Positions 44,477-52,641 of a stretch of 64,000 bases of DNA are shown here, piece after piece. Source of the DNA: Gemmataceae bacterium (GTDB lineage Bacteria > Planctomycetota > Planctomycetia > Gemmatales > Gemmataceae); assembly GCA_901538445.1 (NCBI GenBank), contig LR594585.1:186001-250000 (forward strand), read 5' to 3'. A program made the position numbers and the translations under genes. The stretch's first letter is position 1; each line of letters opens with the position of its first letter. Under the pieces are notes generated by a model that searched no databases, was not told the origin of the DNA, and worked only from the letters and a program-made list of their open reading frames with translations.

Positions 44477-46513
44477 ATGACCCGCCGCGACGCACTCCGC
44501 CTCTCCCTCGCCGCATCGTTCCCGGCGGGTTCACACCCGCCGCTCGCCTGGGCCAACGAGCCCGCCAAGCGCAAGACTCCCGACGAGATGATCGACGCCT
44601 ACCTCGCCGCCGAGGTGAAGCGGATCAGCGCGAAGTTCATGGACGGGGCCAAGACGAAGGACGAGTGGGCCGCCGCACGGCCGCGGCTCAAGCGCGAGTT
44701 CCTCGACATGCTCGGGCTCGACCCGCTGCCCGATCGCACGCCGCTCAAAGCAACGGTGACCGGAACGCTCGAACGCGGCAACGTGACCATCGAGAACGTC
44801 CACTTCCAGAGCCGGCCGGGGTTGTACGTCACCGGAAACCTGTACCGGCCGAAGGGTGCCGGCGACAAGAAGCACCCCGGCATCGTCTACGTGTGCGGGC
44901 ACTCGAACCGCGGCCGCGACGGCAACAAGACCGCGTTCCAGGACCACGGGCTGTGGTTCGCGTCGAACGGGTACGTGTGCCTCGTCGTGGACACGCTTCA
45001 ACTCGGCGAGGTCGCGGGCAAGCACCACGGCACCTACAACCTCGGCCGCTGGTGGTGGCACGACCGCGGGTACACCCCGGCCGGCGTCGAGTGCTGGAAC
45101 GGCGTCCGAGCCATCGACTACCTCGTGTCGCGGCCCGAGGTGGATGCCGACAAGATCGGCGTGACCGGCATCAGCGGGGGCGGGGCGACAACGTGCTGGG
45201 TCGCGGCCGCCGACGACCGCGTGAAGGTCGCCGTGCCGGTGAGCGGGATGAGCGACCTGGAGTGCTACGTCGCCGACAAGGTCATCAACGGCCACTGCGA
45301 CTGCATGTTCCCGTTGAACACGTACCAGTGGAACCTCCAGACGGTGCTCGCGCTGTTCGCCCCGAAGCCGCTGCTGTTCGCCAACAGCGACGCCGACCCG
45401 ATCTTCCCGATGGCCGGCAACCGGCGGATCGCCGAGCGCATGCGGGTGTGCTACGAGCTGCTCGGCGCGAAGGACAAGTTCGACGACTACGTCTCGAAGG
45501 GCGGGCACGACTACCGGCCGGACCTGCGGACCGCGGTGTTCAAGTTCTTCCACACGCACCTCCTCGGCTCCGACGCCGCGGTGAAGGACGCCGACTGCCC
45601 GAAGATCGACGGCAAGGACCTGCGCGTCTTCCCGACCGACGCCGACCTGCCGAAAGACGCGATCAACGCGACCGCCGACGAGTCGTTCGTGCCGACCGCA
45701 ACCGTGAAGCTGCCCGCCGACGCGAAGGACTTCGCCGCGTGGAAGACCGACACGCTCAAGCAACTCCGCGAGAGGTGCTTTCGGGCTCTGCCGGAAAAGG
45801 TGCGGTCGGCAAAGCGCGACCAGAGTAAGGACGACAAAACACACCACGAGTGGACGGCCGAGCTCGGCCTACCATTCCCCGGCCGCGCCGGACTTCTTGG
45901 GGAAAACGCACCGAACGGGCGTTCAAAATTCCAGTACACGCTCGTCGTTCTCAACCCAGAAGATGATCTTGGGCGGGTGAAGAACAACCTGCCTGAGCGG
46001 GTGTTCGAGGACAGCACATGGGCGTCCGCGGTGCTGCCGAGGGGCGGGGGGCCGAACCGCTGGACGCGCAAGAACCCTCCCAACACGATCGAGCGTTCAC
46101 TCGCGCTACTGGGACAAACGGCCGACGGGGGCCGAGTGCATGACGTGGCCGCGATGCTAACGTACTTGATCGGCCGCGACTGGGGCGGCTACTCGGGGCC
46201 GCACGTCACACATCGGCTCGTTGGCAGCGGGCCAGCAGGCGTCATCGCTGCGTATGCGGTCATGCTCGCCGGGCAGGCGGGCTTTGCGGGGACTATTACC
46301 GAACTCATCGTCATCGACCCGCCGGTGTCGCACCGCGACGGGCCGCACTTGTTGAACGTGCTGCGGGTGCTCGACGTCCCCGAGGCGCTCGGGCTGCTCG
46401 CGCCGCAGGTGAAGCTCACGCTGCTCGGCAAGACCGCGAAGGACAAGGCGTTCGACCGCACCGCCGCACTCTACGCGGCCGCCGGCGCGGCCGACAAGTT
46501 CGTGCGGGAGTGA
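44477..46513 (+). CDS. Exported acetyl-xylan-esterase-like alpha/beta hydrolase, two domains
   Basis: The 678-residue protein has an N-terminal hydrolase domain with the nucleophile elbow GVTGISGGGATTCW, an Asp in FANSDADPIFPM and a His in KGGHDYRPD, a complete triad. The C-terminal half repeats a hydrolase-like elbow (HRLVGSGPAGVIAAYAVM) without an obvious triad. Planctomycetes have many exported esterases of this architecture acting on acetylated polysaccharides. The N-terminus MTRRDALRLSLAAS looks Tat-like. The cleavage region AGSHPPLAWANEP is encoded by a palindromic repeat arm (44523-44548). Codon use between about 45795 and 46300 is less GC-rich than the rest. Confidence 0.82.
   Translation: MTRRDALRLSLAASFPAGSHPPLAWANEPAKRKTPDEMIDAYLAAEVKRISAKFMDGAKTKDEWAAARPRLKREFLDMLGLDPLPDRTPLKATVTGTLERGNVTIENVHFQSRPGLYVTGNLYRPKGAGDKKHPGIVYVCGHSNRGRDGNKTAFQDHGLWFASNGYVCLVVDTLQLGEVAGKHHGTYNLGRWWWHDRGYTPAGVECWNGVRAIDYLVSRPEVDADKIGVTGISGGGATTCWVAAADDRVKVAVPVSGMSDLECYVADKVINGHCDCMFPLNTYQWNLQTVLALFAPKPLLFANSDADPIFPMAGNRRIAERMRVCYELLGAKDKFDDYVSKGGHDYRPDLRTAVFKFFHTHLLGSDAAVKDADCPKIDGKDLRVFPTDADLPKDAINATADESFVPTATVKLPADAKDFAAWKTDTLKQLRERCFRALPEKVRSAKRDQSKDDKTHHEWTAELGLPFPGRAGLLGENAPNGRSKFQYTLVVLNPEDDLGRVKNNLPERVFEDSTWASAVLPRGGGPNRWTRKNPPNTIERSLALLGQTADGGRVHDVAAMLTYLIGRDWGGYSGPHVTHRLVGSGPAGVIAAYAVMLAGQAGFAGTITELIVIDPPVSHRDGPHLLNVLRVLDVPEALGLLAPQVKLTLLGKTAKDKAFDRTAALYAAAGAADKFVRE
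44523..44548. repeat. Solitary repeat arm inside signal-peptide region
   Basis: The arm is a palindrome, ggcgggttcacacccgcc, followed by gctcgcc, the same layout as the right arm at 47846-47873 (gggggactcacgtccccc then gctcgcc). It encodes the signal-peptide cleavage region of the esterase-like protein. Confidence 0.75.
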
Positions 46514-46514
46514 C

Positions 46515-46590
46515 GTGGCATGGCGAGCCGCGTGTGTCAGCACGCGGGTTGAGCGCCCGGACCCGTGTGTTGACACACACGGCTCGCCAC
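46515..46590. repeat. Inverted repeat, GGCGAGCCG-CGTGTGT type
   Basis: The left arm begins gtggcatggcgagccgcgtg and the right arm ends acacacggctcgccac at 46590. They pair with a small mismatch (catg in the left arm). Each arm has an internal hairpin around tgtcagcacg or tgttgacaca. It lies directly after the esterase stop (46513) and before the PpiC-type gene. Confidence 0.8.
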
Positions 46591-46674
46591 AAGCCGCCGA
46601 TTTTCGCTCAAGTTCTCTTGCGGGGAATCCGGGGGCCGTTATAAGCCCCCCATTCTCGCAGGAGGGAACCAGAC

Positions 46675-47790
46675 ATGGCGGTCCACGGATTCTTCGGTCG
46701 GCGGTGGGTGCGGGCGCTCGGGTTGGCCGGGGTCGCGGCCGCCGGGTACGCGTTCGGGGTCACGTCGGACCGGCTCGCGGCACAGCAGCCCGGTCAGCCG
46801 GGCCAACTGCCGGCGCAGGTCGCGTCCGAGAAGCGCGTCGTCGCGTACATCTACGGCAACGTCCCGGTCACCCGCGAGGACCTCGGCGAGTTCCTCATCG
46901 CCCGCGGCGGGCACGAGAAGCTCGAACTCCTCGTCAACAAGAAGATCATCGAGGTCGAGGCGGCAAAGCGGGGCGTCACCGTCACCTGGAACGAGGTCGA
47001 GTCGGGGCTGAACGAGGACCTGCGGGGCATGGGCATCACGCTCGACGACTTCAAGAAGCACGTCCTCCCGCGGTACAACAAGTCGCTGTACGAGTGGACC
47101 GAGGACGTCATCAAGCCGCGGATCGTGCTCGGCAAGATGTGCCGGGACCGCGTGAAGGTGACCGAGGAGGACCTGCAGAAGGCGTTCGAGAACAAGCACG
47201 GCGAGCGGCGGCAGGCGAAGGTCATCTGCTGGAACAAGGACGACCTGAAGATCGCTCAGAAGCAGTGGGAGGAGGCCCGCCAGGGCGACGTCGAGTTCGA
47301 CCGCGTGGCACGCACCCAGGCCGACCCGAACCTCGCGTCGGCCGCCGGGCTCATCGCCCCGATCGGCAAGTTCCCGGACGTCGAGAACGACACCGCGACC
47401 AAGACGCTGTTCAGCCTCAAGCAGGGCGAGATCAGCCAGTTGTTCCAGACGCCGGCCGGCATCATGTGCGTCAAGTGCGTCGCCATCGTCCCGCCGGACA
47501 TCGCGGTGAAGCTCGAAGGGAAGGTCCGCGAGGCGTTCGAGAAGGAGATGTACGACAAGAAGCTGACGGCCGAGGTGCCGAAGTTCTTCAACGAGTGCAA
47601 GGCGCTCGCGAAGCCCGACCTGCTCCTGAAGGGGCCGCCGAACCCGATGCAGATCCGGGACCGGGTGAACGAACTCGTCCAGCCGACTGGTGGGATCACG
47701 CCGCCGTCTGCGAACCCGATGCCCCCGCCGGTGAACCCGGCCGTGCCGACGATGCCGCCGCCGATGGCCCCGCCCGCGGCCCCGAAGTAG
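46675..47790 (+). CDS. Exported PpiC/SurA-type peptidyl-prolyl isomerase
   Basis: The 371-residue protein has a signal anchor (VRALGLAGVAAAGYAFGVTS) and a SurA-N-like helical chaperone region (VPVTREDLGEFLIARGG, LVNKKIIEVEAAKRG). A parvulin-like domain follows (RRQAKVICWN, FSLKQGEISQLFQTPAGIMC), and the Pro/Met-rich tail begins PPSANPMPPPVNPA. SurA-type proteins fold outer-membrane and exported proteins. The parvulin active-site residues are only partly recognisable, so chaperone function may dominate. It stands between two repeat elements and close to the OmpH-like gene, which fits an envelope-folding theme. Confidence 0.82.
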   Translation: MAVHGFFGRRWVRALGLAGVAAAGYAFGVTSDRLAAQQPGQPGQLPAQVASEKRVVAYIYGNVPVTREDLGEFLIARGGHEKLELLVNKKIIEVEAAKRGVTVTWNEVESGLNEDLRGMGITLDDFKKHVLPRYNKSLYEWTEDVIKPRIVLGKMCRDRVKVTEEDLQKAFENKHGERRQAKVICWNKDDLKIAQKQWEEARQGDVEFDRVARTQADPNLASAAGLIAPIGKFPDVENDTATKTLFSLKQGEISQLFQTPAGIMCVKCVAIVPPDIAVKLEGKVREAFEKEMYDKKLTAEVPKFFNECKALAKPDLLLKGPPNPMQIRDRVNELVQPTGGITPPSANPMPPPVNPAVPTMPPPMAPPAAPK

Positions 47791-47795
47791 TGCTT

Positions 47796-47873
47796 CCAGG
47801 CGAGCGGGGGACGTGAGTCCCCCGGTTACGTCGATAAGCTGGTTCACCGGGGGACTCACGTCCCCCGCTCGCC
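47796..47873. repeat. Inverted repeat, 28-nt perfect arms, GGCGAGC-GGGGGAC family
   Basis: Arms at 47799-47826 and 47846-47873 are exact reverse complements around a 19-base loop, and each arm folds on itself (gggggacgtgagtccccc). The left arm plus three flanking bases (47796-47826) is identical to 8029-8059 inside the TPR gene. It lies between two plus-strand genes, 6 bases after the PpiC-type stop. Confidence 0.92.
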
Positions 47874-47924
47874 ATTCTGCACCTCGCGTGATACCATCAG
47901 GCTCCGACACACGGAGCCTCTTCC

Positions 47925-49010
47925 ATGCGCACCCGCCTGCTTCTCGCGGTCACAGTTGTGACTGCGTCGCTAACAGTGGGCTCACGCCCACCGCTCGCCC
48001 GTGGAGCGGAGCCGCTGCCACCCGAGAAGGCGAAGGCCGCACTCCTCAAGCTCCTCGACCGCCCGAAAGTGCCGGCAGACGTCCGCGAGGACGCGAAGCC
48101 CGTCGAGAAGGGCGGCCTCACGTACACCCGCTGGTCGTTCGCATCGGAGAAGAAGGCCGACGGCACCGTGGAGCGCGTGCCGGTGCTGATGGTCGCGCCG
48201 ACCGACCGCACGGGCAAGCTCCCGGTAGTGGTCGTGCTGCACGGGACCGGCGGGAACAAGGACGGGCTCGTGTCGTGGCTCGAAGACTTCGCGAAGCAGG
48301 GGGTGATCGGCGTCGCGATCGACGCCCGCTACCACGGCGACCGCAGCGGCGGCGCGAAGGGGGCGGCGGCTTACGTCGAAGCGATCACGAAGGCGTGGAA
48401 GGCTCCGGCCGGCCAACCGCACGAGCACCCGTTCTTCTACGACACGGTCTGGGACCTGTGGCGGCTCGTTGACGTGCTCGAATCGCACGAGGCCATCGAC
48501 GGCAAGAAGATCGGCATGCTCGGCATCAGCATGGGTGGCATCCAGACGTGGCTCGCGGCGTCCGTCGACGACCGCGTCGTCGTGGCGGCCCCGCTCATCG
48601 CCGCGCAGTCCTTCAAGTGGAGCCTCGACAACGACAAGTGGCAGGGCCGGGCGAACACGATCAAGGCGGCCCACGAGGCGGCCGCGAAGGATCTCGGCGA
48701 AGCCGCGGTGAACCAGCGCGTGTGCCGCGAGCTGTGGGGCAAGGTGATCCCGGGCATCCTCGACGACTTCGACTGCCCGAACCTGATCCGCCTGTTCGCC
48801 GGCCGCGCGCTGTTCATCGCCAACGGCGACAAGGACGCGAACTGCCCCATCGAAGGCGCGAAGCTCGCCATCGCTGCCGCCGAAGACGCATTCGCGAAGG
48901 CCGGCGCGAAGGACAAGCTCGTGGTGCGAATCAACGCCGGCGTGGGCCACAGCGTGACGCCCGACGACCGCAAGGAAGCGATCGCGTTCTGCGTGAAGTG
49001 GCTGAAGTGA
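47925..49010 (+). CDS. Exported alpha/beta hydrolase (dienelactone-hydrolase-like)
   Basis: The 361-residue protein has a signal peptide (LLLAVTVVTASLTVGSRPPL) and one alpha/beta-hydrolase domain. VVVVLHGTGGNKDGLVSWLE gives the oxyanion loop, IGMLGISMGGIQTWLAA the Ser nucleophile, FIANGDKDANCPIEGA the Asp, and NAGVGHSVTPDD the His. The triad is therefore complete. It probably hydrolyses an ester outside the cytoplasm. The cleavage region PPLARGAEP is encoded by a palindromic repeat arm at 47975-47999, closely parallel to the esterase gene two genes upstream. Confidence 0.88.
   Translation: MRTRLLLAVTVVTASLTVGSRPPLARGAEPLPPEKAKAALLKLLDRPKVPADVREDAKPVEKGGLTYTRWSFASEKKADGTVERVPVLMVAPTDRTGKLPVVVVLHGTGGNKDGLVSWLEDFAKQGVIGVAIDARYHGDRSGGAKGAAAYVEAITKAWKAPAGQPHEHPFFYDTVWDLWRLVDVLESHEAIDGKKIGMLGISMGGIQTWLAASVDDRVVVAAPLIAAQSFKWSLDNDKWQGRANTIKAAHEAAAKDLGEAAVNQRVCRELWGKVIPGILDDFDCPNLIRLFAGRALFIANGDKDANCPIEGAKLAIAAAEDAFAKAGAKDKLVVRINAGVGHSVTPDDRKEAIAFCVKWLK
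47975..47999. repeat. Solitary repeat arm inside signal-peptide region
   Basis: A palindrome gtgggctcacgcccac followed by cgctcgcc, the same architecture and orientation as 44523-44548 and 47846-47873. It encodes GSRPPLAR at the predicted signal-peptidase site of the hydrolase. Confidence 0.75.
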
Positions 49011-49029
49011 GCCGGTTCCTCTGGTCGGA

Positions 49030-49176
49030 GCCCCGGAGGGGCGGCGGATGGTAGCCAGGGGTGCGGCCCGCTTCGGGCAAACCCCTGGTCCACGGCGCGA
49101 CGCGGACTGCCCCGGACCAGGGGTTGCGCTCGCAAACTCGCTCACCCCTGGCTACCATCCGCCGCCCCTCCGGGGC
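49030..49176. repeat. Compound inverted repeat, 33-nt perfect outer arms
   Basis: Outer arms 49030-49062 and 49144-49176 are exact reverse complements (gccccggaggggcggcggat and on). Inside them a second pair, with aaacccctggtcca and ggaccaggggtt, belongs to the CCAGGGG family of 4311-4434. The whole element can fold into several alternative hairpins. It lies in the 225-bp gap between the hydrolase and the PQQ-propeller gene. Confidence 0.9.
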
Positions 49177-49235
49177 TACAACGATGGGAACCCGTTGCGG
49201 GCCGTATCATCCCACCACCCCGCCCGGACCCACAC

Positions 49236-50459
49236 ATGACACGCACCCTCGCTGTACTCCTGACACTCGCACTCGCACTCACACTTCGAGCAGCCGACTG
49301 GCCGCAGTTCCTCGGGCCGACGCGCGACGGCCAGTCGCCCGAGACCAAGCTGAACTGGGACTGGCCCAAGGACGGGCCGCCGGTCGCGTGGAAGATCGAT
49401 GTCGGCTCGGGGTGGGCGTCGCCCGTGGTCGCCGGCGGGAAGGTGCTGCTGTTCCACCGCGTGCAGGACGATGAAGTGCTGGTCGCGCTCGACCCCGCCA
49501 CCGGCAAGGAAGTGTGGACCGCGAAGTACGCCACGAAGTACCGCGACGACTTCGGGTTCGACAACGGCCCGCGTGCGACGCCGTGCGTCCATGATGGAAA
49601 GGTCTTCACCCTCGGGGCCAACGGCAACCTGCACGCCTTCGACCTCGCGACGGGGAAGGTGCTGTGGGTCCGCGACGTGCGCGAGGAGTACAAGGCCGCG
49701 AAGGGGTTCTTCGGCATCGCGTGCTCGCCGCTCGTGGTCGGCGGGAACCTCGTGCTGAACGTCGGCGGGAAAGGGGCGGGTGTCGTGGCACTCGACCCCG
49801 CGACCGGCAAGGAGAAGTGGAAGGCGACCGACGACGCGGCGAGCTACTCGTCGCCGACCGCCGCCGAGATCGACGGCAAGACGGCCGCCGTGTTCGTCAC
49901 GCGGTTCGGGCTCCGGGTGTTCGACGCGGCGACCGGAAAGCAGATGTACGAGTTCGCGTTCCGCCCGCGGGTGAACGAGAGCGTCCAGGCCGCCACACCG
50001 CTCGTGTGGAAGGACGAAATCTTCCTCACCGCGTCCTACGCGACCGGGGCTGCGCTCGTGAAGGTGAAGGGCGGCGAACTCACCGAGGTGTGGGCCAACG
50101 ACAAGACGCTTTCGAGCCAGTACAACACGCCCGTGCGGGTCGGCGACTACCTCTACGGCGTCCACGGCCGCGCCGACATCGGCACCGCCGCGCTGCGGTG
50201 CGTCGAGTGGAAGACCGGGGCGGTCAAGTGGACCGAGGCGAACTTCGGCGTGGCGTCGCTCGTCTCGGTGGACGGCGGAATCGTAGCGCTCACCGAGGCC
50301 GGCGACCTCGTGCGGTTCGACGCGAGCCCCGACGGGTACAAGGAGCGCGGCCGCGCGAAGTTGCTCGACAAGCCGACGCGGGCCGCCGCGGCGCTGGCCG
50401 ACGGCCGGCTGTACGCCCGCGACGGCACCAAGCTCGTGTGCGTGAAACTCAGTAAATAG
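49236..50459 (+). CDS. Exported PQQ-type beta-propeller protein
   Basis: The 407-residue protein starts with a signal peptide (TRTLAVLLTLALALTLRAAD). WPQFLGPTRDGQSPE is the standard first segment of planctomycete PQQ propellers. Blades recur with VALDPATGKEVWTAKY, AFDLATGKVLWVRDV, VALDPATGKEKWKATD and VFDAATGKQMYEFAF. No dehydrogenase catalytic residues are evident, so it is probably a binding or assembly protein like BamB rather than an enzyme. It differs from the propeller at 233-1654 in lacking the lysine-rich insertion. Confidence 0.88.
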   Translation: MTRTLAVLLTLALALTLRAADWPQFLGPTRDGQSPETKLNWDWPKDGPPVAWKIDVGSGWASPVVAGGKVLLFHRVQDDEVLVALDPATGKEVWTAKYATKYRDDFGFDNGPRATPCVHDGKVFTLGANGNLHAFDLATGKVLWVRDVREEYKAAKGFFGIACSPLVVGGNLVLNVGGKGAGVVALDPATGKEKWKATDDAASYSSPTAAEIDGKTAAVFVTRFGLRVFDAATGKQMYEFAFRPRVNESVQAATPLVWKDEIFLTASYATGAALVKVKGGELTEVWANDKTLSSQYNTPVRVGDYLYGVHGRADIGTAALRCVEWKTGAVKWTEANFGVASLVSVDGGIVALTEAGDLVRFDASPDGYKERGRAKLLDKPTRAAAALADGRLYARDGTKLVCVKLSK

Positions 50460-50486
50460 TTCCCGGCGCGCCGGGTGTGGGTCTGG

Positions 50487-50551
50487 TGGGGCAGGCATTC
50501 GTGCCTGCCCCGTTCTGTACAGGAGGGCAGACAGGAATGTCTGCCCCACCG
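50487..50551. repeat. Inverted repeat in the pyrB leader
   Basis: Left arm ggtggggcaggcattcgtgc and right arm gcagacaggaatgtctgccc with ccacc pair over 26 nt with mismatches, and each arm is also a hairpin (gcaggcattcgtgcctgc). It ends 20 bases before the GTG start of pyrB, so RNA structure here could influence pyrB translation. Confidence 0.82.
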
Positions 50552-50570
50552 GGACATCGAGGGGCGAATC

Positions 50571-51485
50571 GTGAAGCACCTGCTCGGGCTGGAAGGGCTG
50601 TCGGCGGCGCAGTTGACGCGGCTGCTCGACGCGGCCGAAGGTTTCCGCGGGGTCGGCGTCGGCGACGTGCCGAAGCGCGACGACCTCAAGGGGAAGGTGG
50701 TCGTCAACCTGTTCTACGAGGCGTCCACCCGCACCCGCGTGAGCTTCGGCCTCGCGGCCCGGCGGCTCGGGGCCGACGTGCTCGACTTCACCCCCGGCGG
50801 GTCCAGCACCAGCAAGGGCGAGACGTTCATCGACACCGCCAAGAACATCGAGGCCATGGGCGTGGACATGGTCGTGGTGCGGCACTCGTCGCCCGGCGCG
50901 CCGCACGTCCTCGCGAAGCACCTGCTCCCGCACGTCCGCGTCGTGAACGCCGGCGACGGCGCGCACGAGCACCCCACGCAGGCGCTGCTCGACATCCTCA
51001 CCATCCGCAAGCGGCTCGGCCGCGTCGCCGGGCTCACGGTCGGGCTCGTAGGCGACATCGCCCACAGCCGCGTCGCCCGCAGCAACATCATCGGCCTCAA
51101 GACGCTCGGGGCGCACGTCGTCGTGTGCGGGCCGACGACGCTCGTGCCGCAGGAGGTGAAGGCGCTCGGCGTGGAGATCGCCAACAGCCTCGACGCGATC
51201 CTCCCGCGGTGCGACGTGCTGAACCTACTCCGCATCCAGTTCGAGCGGCAGCGGAGCGGGCTGTTCCCGTCGATCCGCGAGTACCGGCTGCTGTTCGGCA
51301 TGGACGGCGACCGCATGAAGCGCGCTAAAGACGGCGTGCTGCTCCTCGCGCCGGGGCCGATCAACCGCGGCGTCGAGATCACCCCCGACGTGGCCGACGG
51401 CCCGAGTTCCGCGATCCTCGATCAGGTGACCAACGGCCTCGCCGTGCGAATGGCCGTGCTCAGCGAACTGGCGAGGGCGTCCTGA
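50571..51485 (+). CDS. pyrB: Aspartate carbamoyltransferase catalytic subunit
   Basis: PyrB joins carbamoyl phosphate to aspartate, the committed step of pyrimidine synthesis. The 304-residue protein shows [20 protein letters not shown] (the S-T-R-T-R phosphate-binding motif), [15 protein letters not shown] (mobile Ser-Lys loop), [14 protein letters not shown], and the late [15 protein letters not shown] used the GTG at 50571 because upstream in-frame codons read through the hairpin repeat ([10 protein letters not shown]). No pyrI, pyrC or pyrR follows. carA lies about 21 kb away on the same strand. Confidence 0.96.
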   Translation: MKHLLGLEGLSAAQLTRLLDAAEGFRGVGVGDVPKRDDLKGKVVVNLFYEASTRTRVSFGLAARRLGADVLDFTPGGSSTSKGETFIDTAKNIEAMGVDMVVVRHSSPGAPHVLAKHLLPHVRVVNAGDGAHEHPTQALLDILTIRKRLGRVAGLTVGLVGDIAHSRVARSNIIGLKTLGAHVVVCGPTTLVPQEVKALGVEIANSLDAILPRCDVLNLLRIQFERQRSGLFPSIREYRLLFGMDGDRMKRAKDGVLLLAPGPINRGVEITPDVADGPSSAILDQVTNGLAVRMAVLSELARAS

Positions 51486-51492
51486 GTTCTGT

Positions 51493-51563
51493 CGGGCCAC
51501 GGGGCTTGCCCCCGCGGTGCCCGGAAATGCAAAGAACCACGGGGGCGAGCCCCGTGGCTCGAA
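51493..51563. repeat. Inverted repeat, CCACGGGG family, between convergent genes
   Basis: Arms 51493-51519 and 51537-51563 pair over 27 nt with a few mismatches and closely match the elements at 15366-15440, 26112-26183 and 34169-34239. It lies 8 bases after the pyrB stop and faces the 3-prime end of the next minus-strand gene. Confidence 0.88.
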
Positions 51564-51578
51564 AGGCACGGGCGATCG

Positions 51579-52460
51579 CTACGCGGTCACCACCTCGTGG
51601 GACACTTCCTTCTCGCGGAGCATTTCCTGGATGCGGGCCAGCTTGGTCCCGATGAGCAGGACGTTGTTCAGCTCGAAGTCCATGTTCGCGGGGCCGCCGG
51701 TCTTCACGTGCAGGTCGCCGGTGCCGAGGCCGAGCAGCCAGTGCCGGAACAGGTCGTCCCGCTCCTTCCGCAGCGACAGCCCGCTCGCGTCCACCGCCAC
51801 CTCGCCGCCGCCGATCTCGCGGCGGATGCGGACCTGCCCGCGGGACACGATCAGGTACGTGTAGTGGTCGTAGATGAACGTCGAGAACAGCCACATGACG
51901 AACAGCGGGACCGCGACGACGAGGTAGCCCCCGGCGTTGATCCGCACGTCGAGCCCGCCCATGAACGCGAGCACCGTGTCCCACCAGCCCATGAGGGCCA
52001 GGACGAGGCCGGTGATGATGATGCTCGCGATGAAGATGACCGACGCCAGCCCCCGCATCAGGAAGTTGGTGACCATCACGACCAGCAGGACGGCCCCGAA
52101 GAACAGCACGCCGTAGTTGTTGTTGTTCGCGACGCGGAGCCGGGGCTCCGGCTCGCCGTTCGTGGTCCCCGGGAGCGGGGGCACCGCCTGGCCGGGCGGG
52201 GCGACGAGCACGTCGCGGGGCGTCCCGTCGTGCCCGGGGATCACCTGGCCCGACTCGACCTGCGTGCCGGCCGGGACGACCGCCATCATGTGCCCGTCCA
52301 GGTAGGTGAGGAACGCGAACAGGAACCCGAGTGCCCAGACGGGCCACCAGTAGAAGAGGTTGCTGTGCCCGTAGACCCGGATCTCGGGGTCCGGGGCGGG
52401 TGCCGCGACGGCCCCCTGCGGCGGGACCAGGTGCGGGTTCGAGGGGACTGCGGGGCTCAT
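51579..52460 (-). CDS. Conserved-looking membrane protein of unknown function
   Basis: The 293-residue protein has an N-terminal Pro-rich tail and a first helix (WWPVWALGFLFAFLTYL). A loop of about 70 residues follows, then three more helices (GVLFFGAVLLVVMVTNFLM, VIFIASIIITGLVLALMGWW, YLVVAVPLFVMWLFSTFIYD). The C-terminal soluble domain (about 200-293) reads VRIRREIGGGEVAVDASGLS and resembles a PH-like or band-forming domain only loosely. The ATG at 52460 removes an Arg-rich extension. No function is assigned. Confidence 0.75.
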   Translation of the reverse strand: MSPAVPSNPHLVPPQGAVAAPAPDPEIRVYGHSNLFYWWPVWALGFLFAFLTYLDGHMMAVVPAGTQVESGQVIPGHDGTPRDVLVAPPGQAVPPLPGTTNGEPEPRLRVANNNNYGVLFFGAVLLVVMVTNFLMRGLASVIFIASIIITGLVLALMGWWDTVLAFMGGLDVRINAGGYLVVAVPLFVMWLFSTFIYDHYTYLIVSRGQVRIRREIGGGEVAVDASGLSLRKERDDLFRHWLLGLGTGDLHVKTGGPANMDFELNNVLLIGTKLARIQEMLREKEVSHEVVTA

Positions 52461-52641
52461 GGGACGCGTCCTGGGTATGCGAGTGCCGGCGCGTGCAAAG
52501 TGGCGTGCGCGTCCGGCGGCCCACACGGGCCGGCGGAAGCACCGGCGTTCCCAGAATGAGGGGCAACCCGCGTGCCGCGTGCCGTGGGAGGAACGCGATC
52601 CGCCGCTCATGGGAGCGGCGGGCGGGGGGCGAACGGGTCGG

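Noticed and set aside
50475-50570. Upstream in-frame start of pyrB giving [10 protein letters not shown]
   Set aside because: The residues are translated hairpin repeat; PyrB homology starts at the GTG at 50571.
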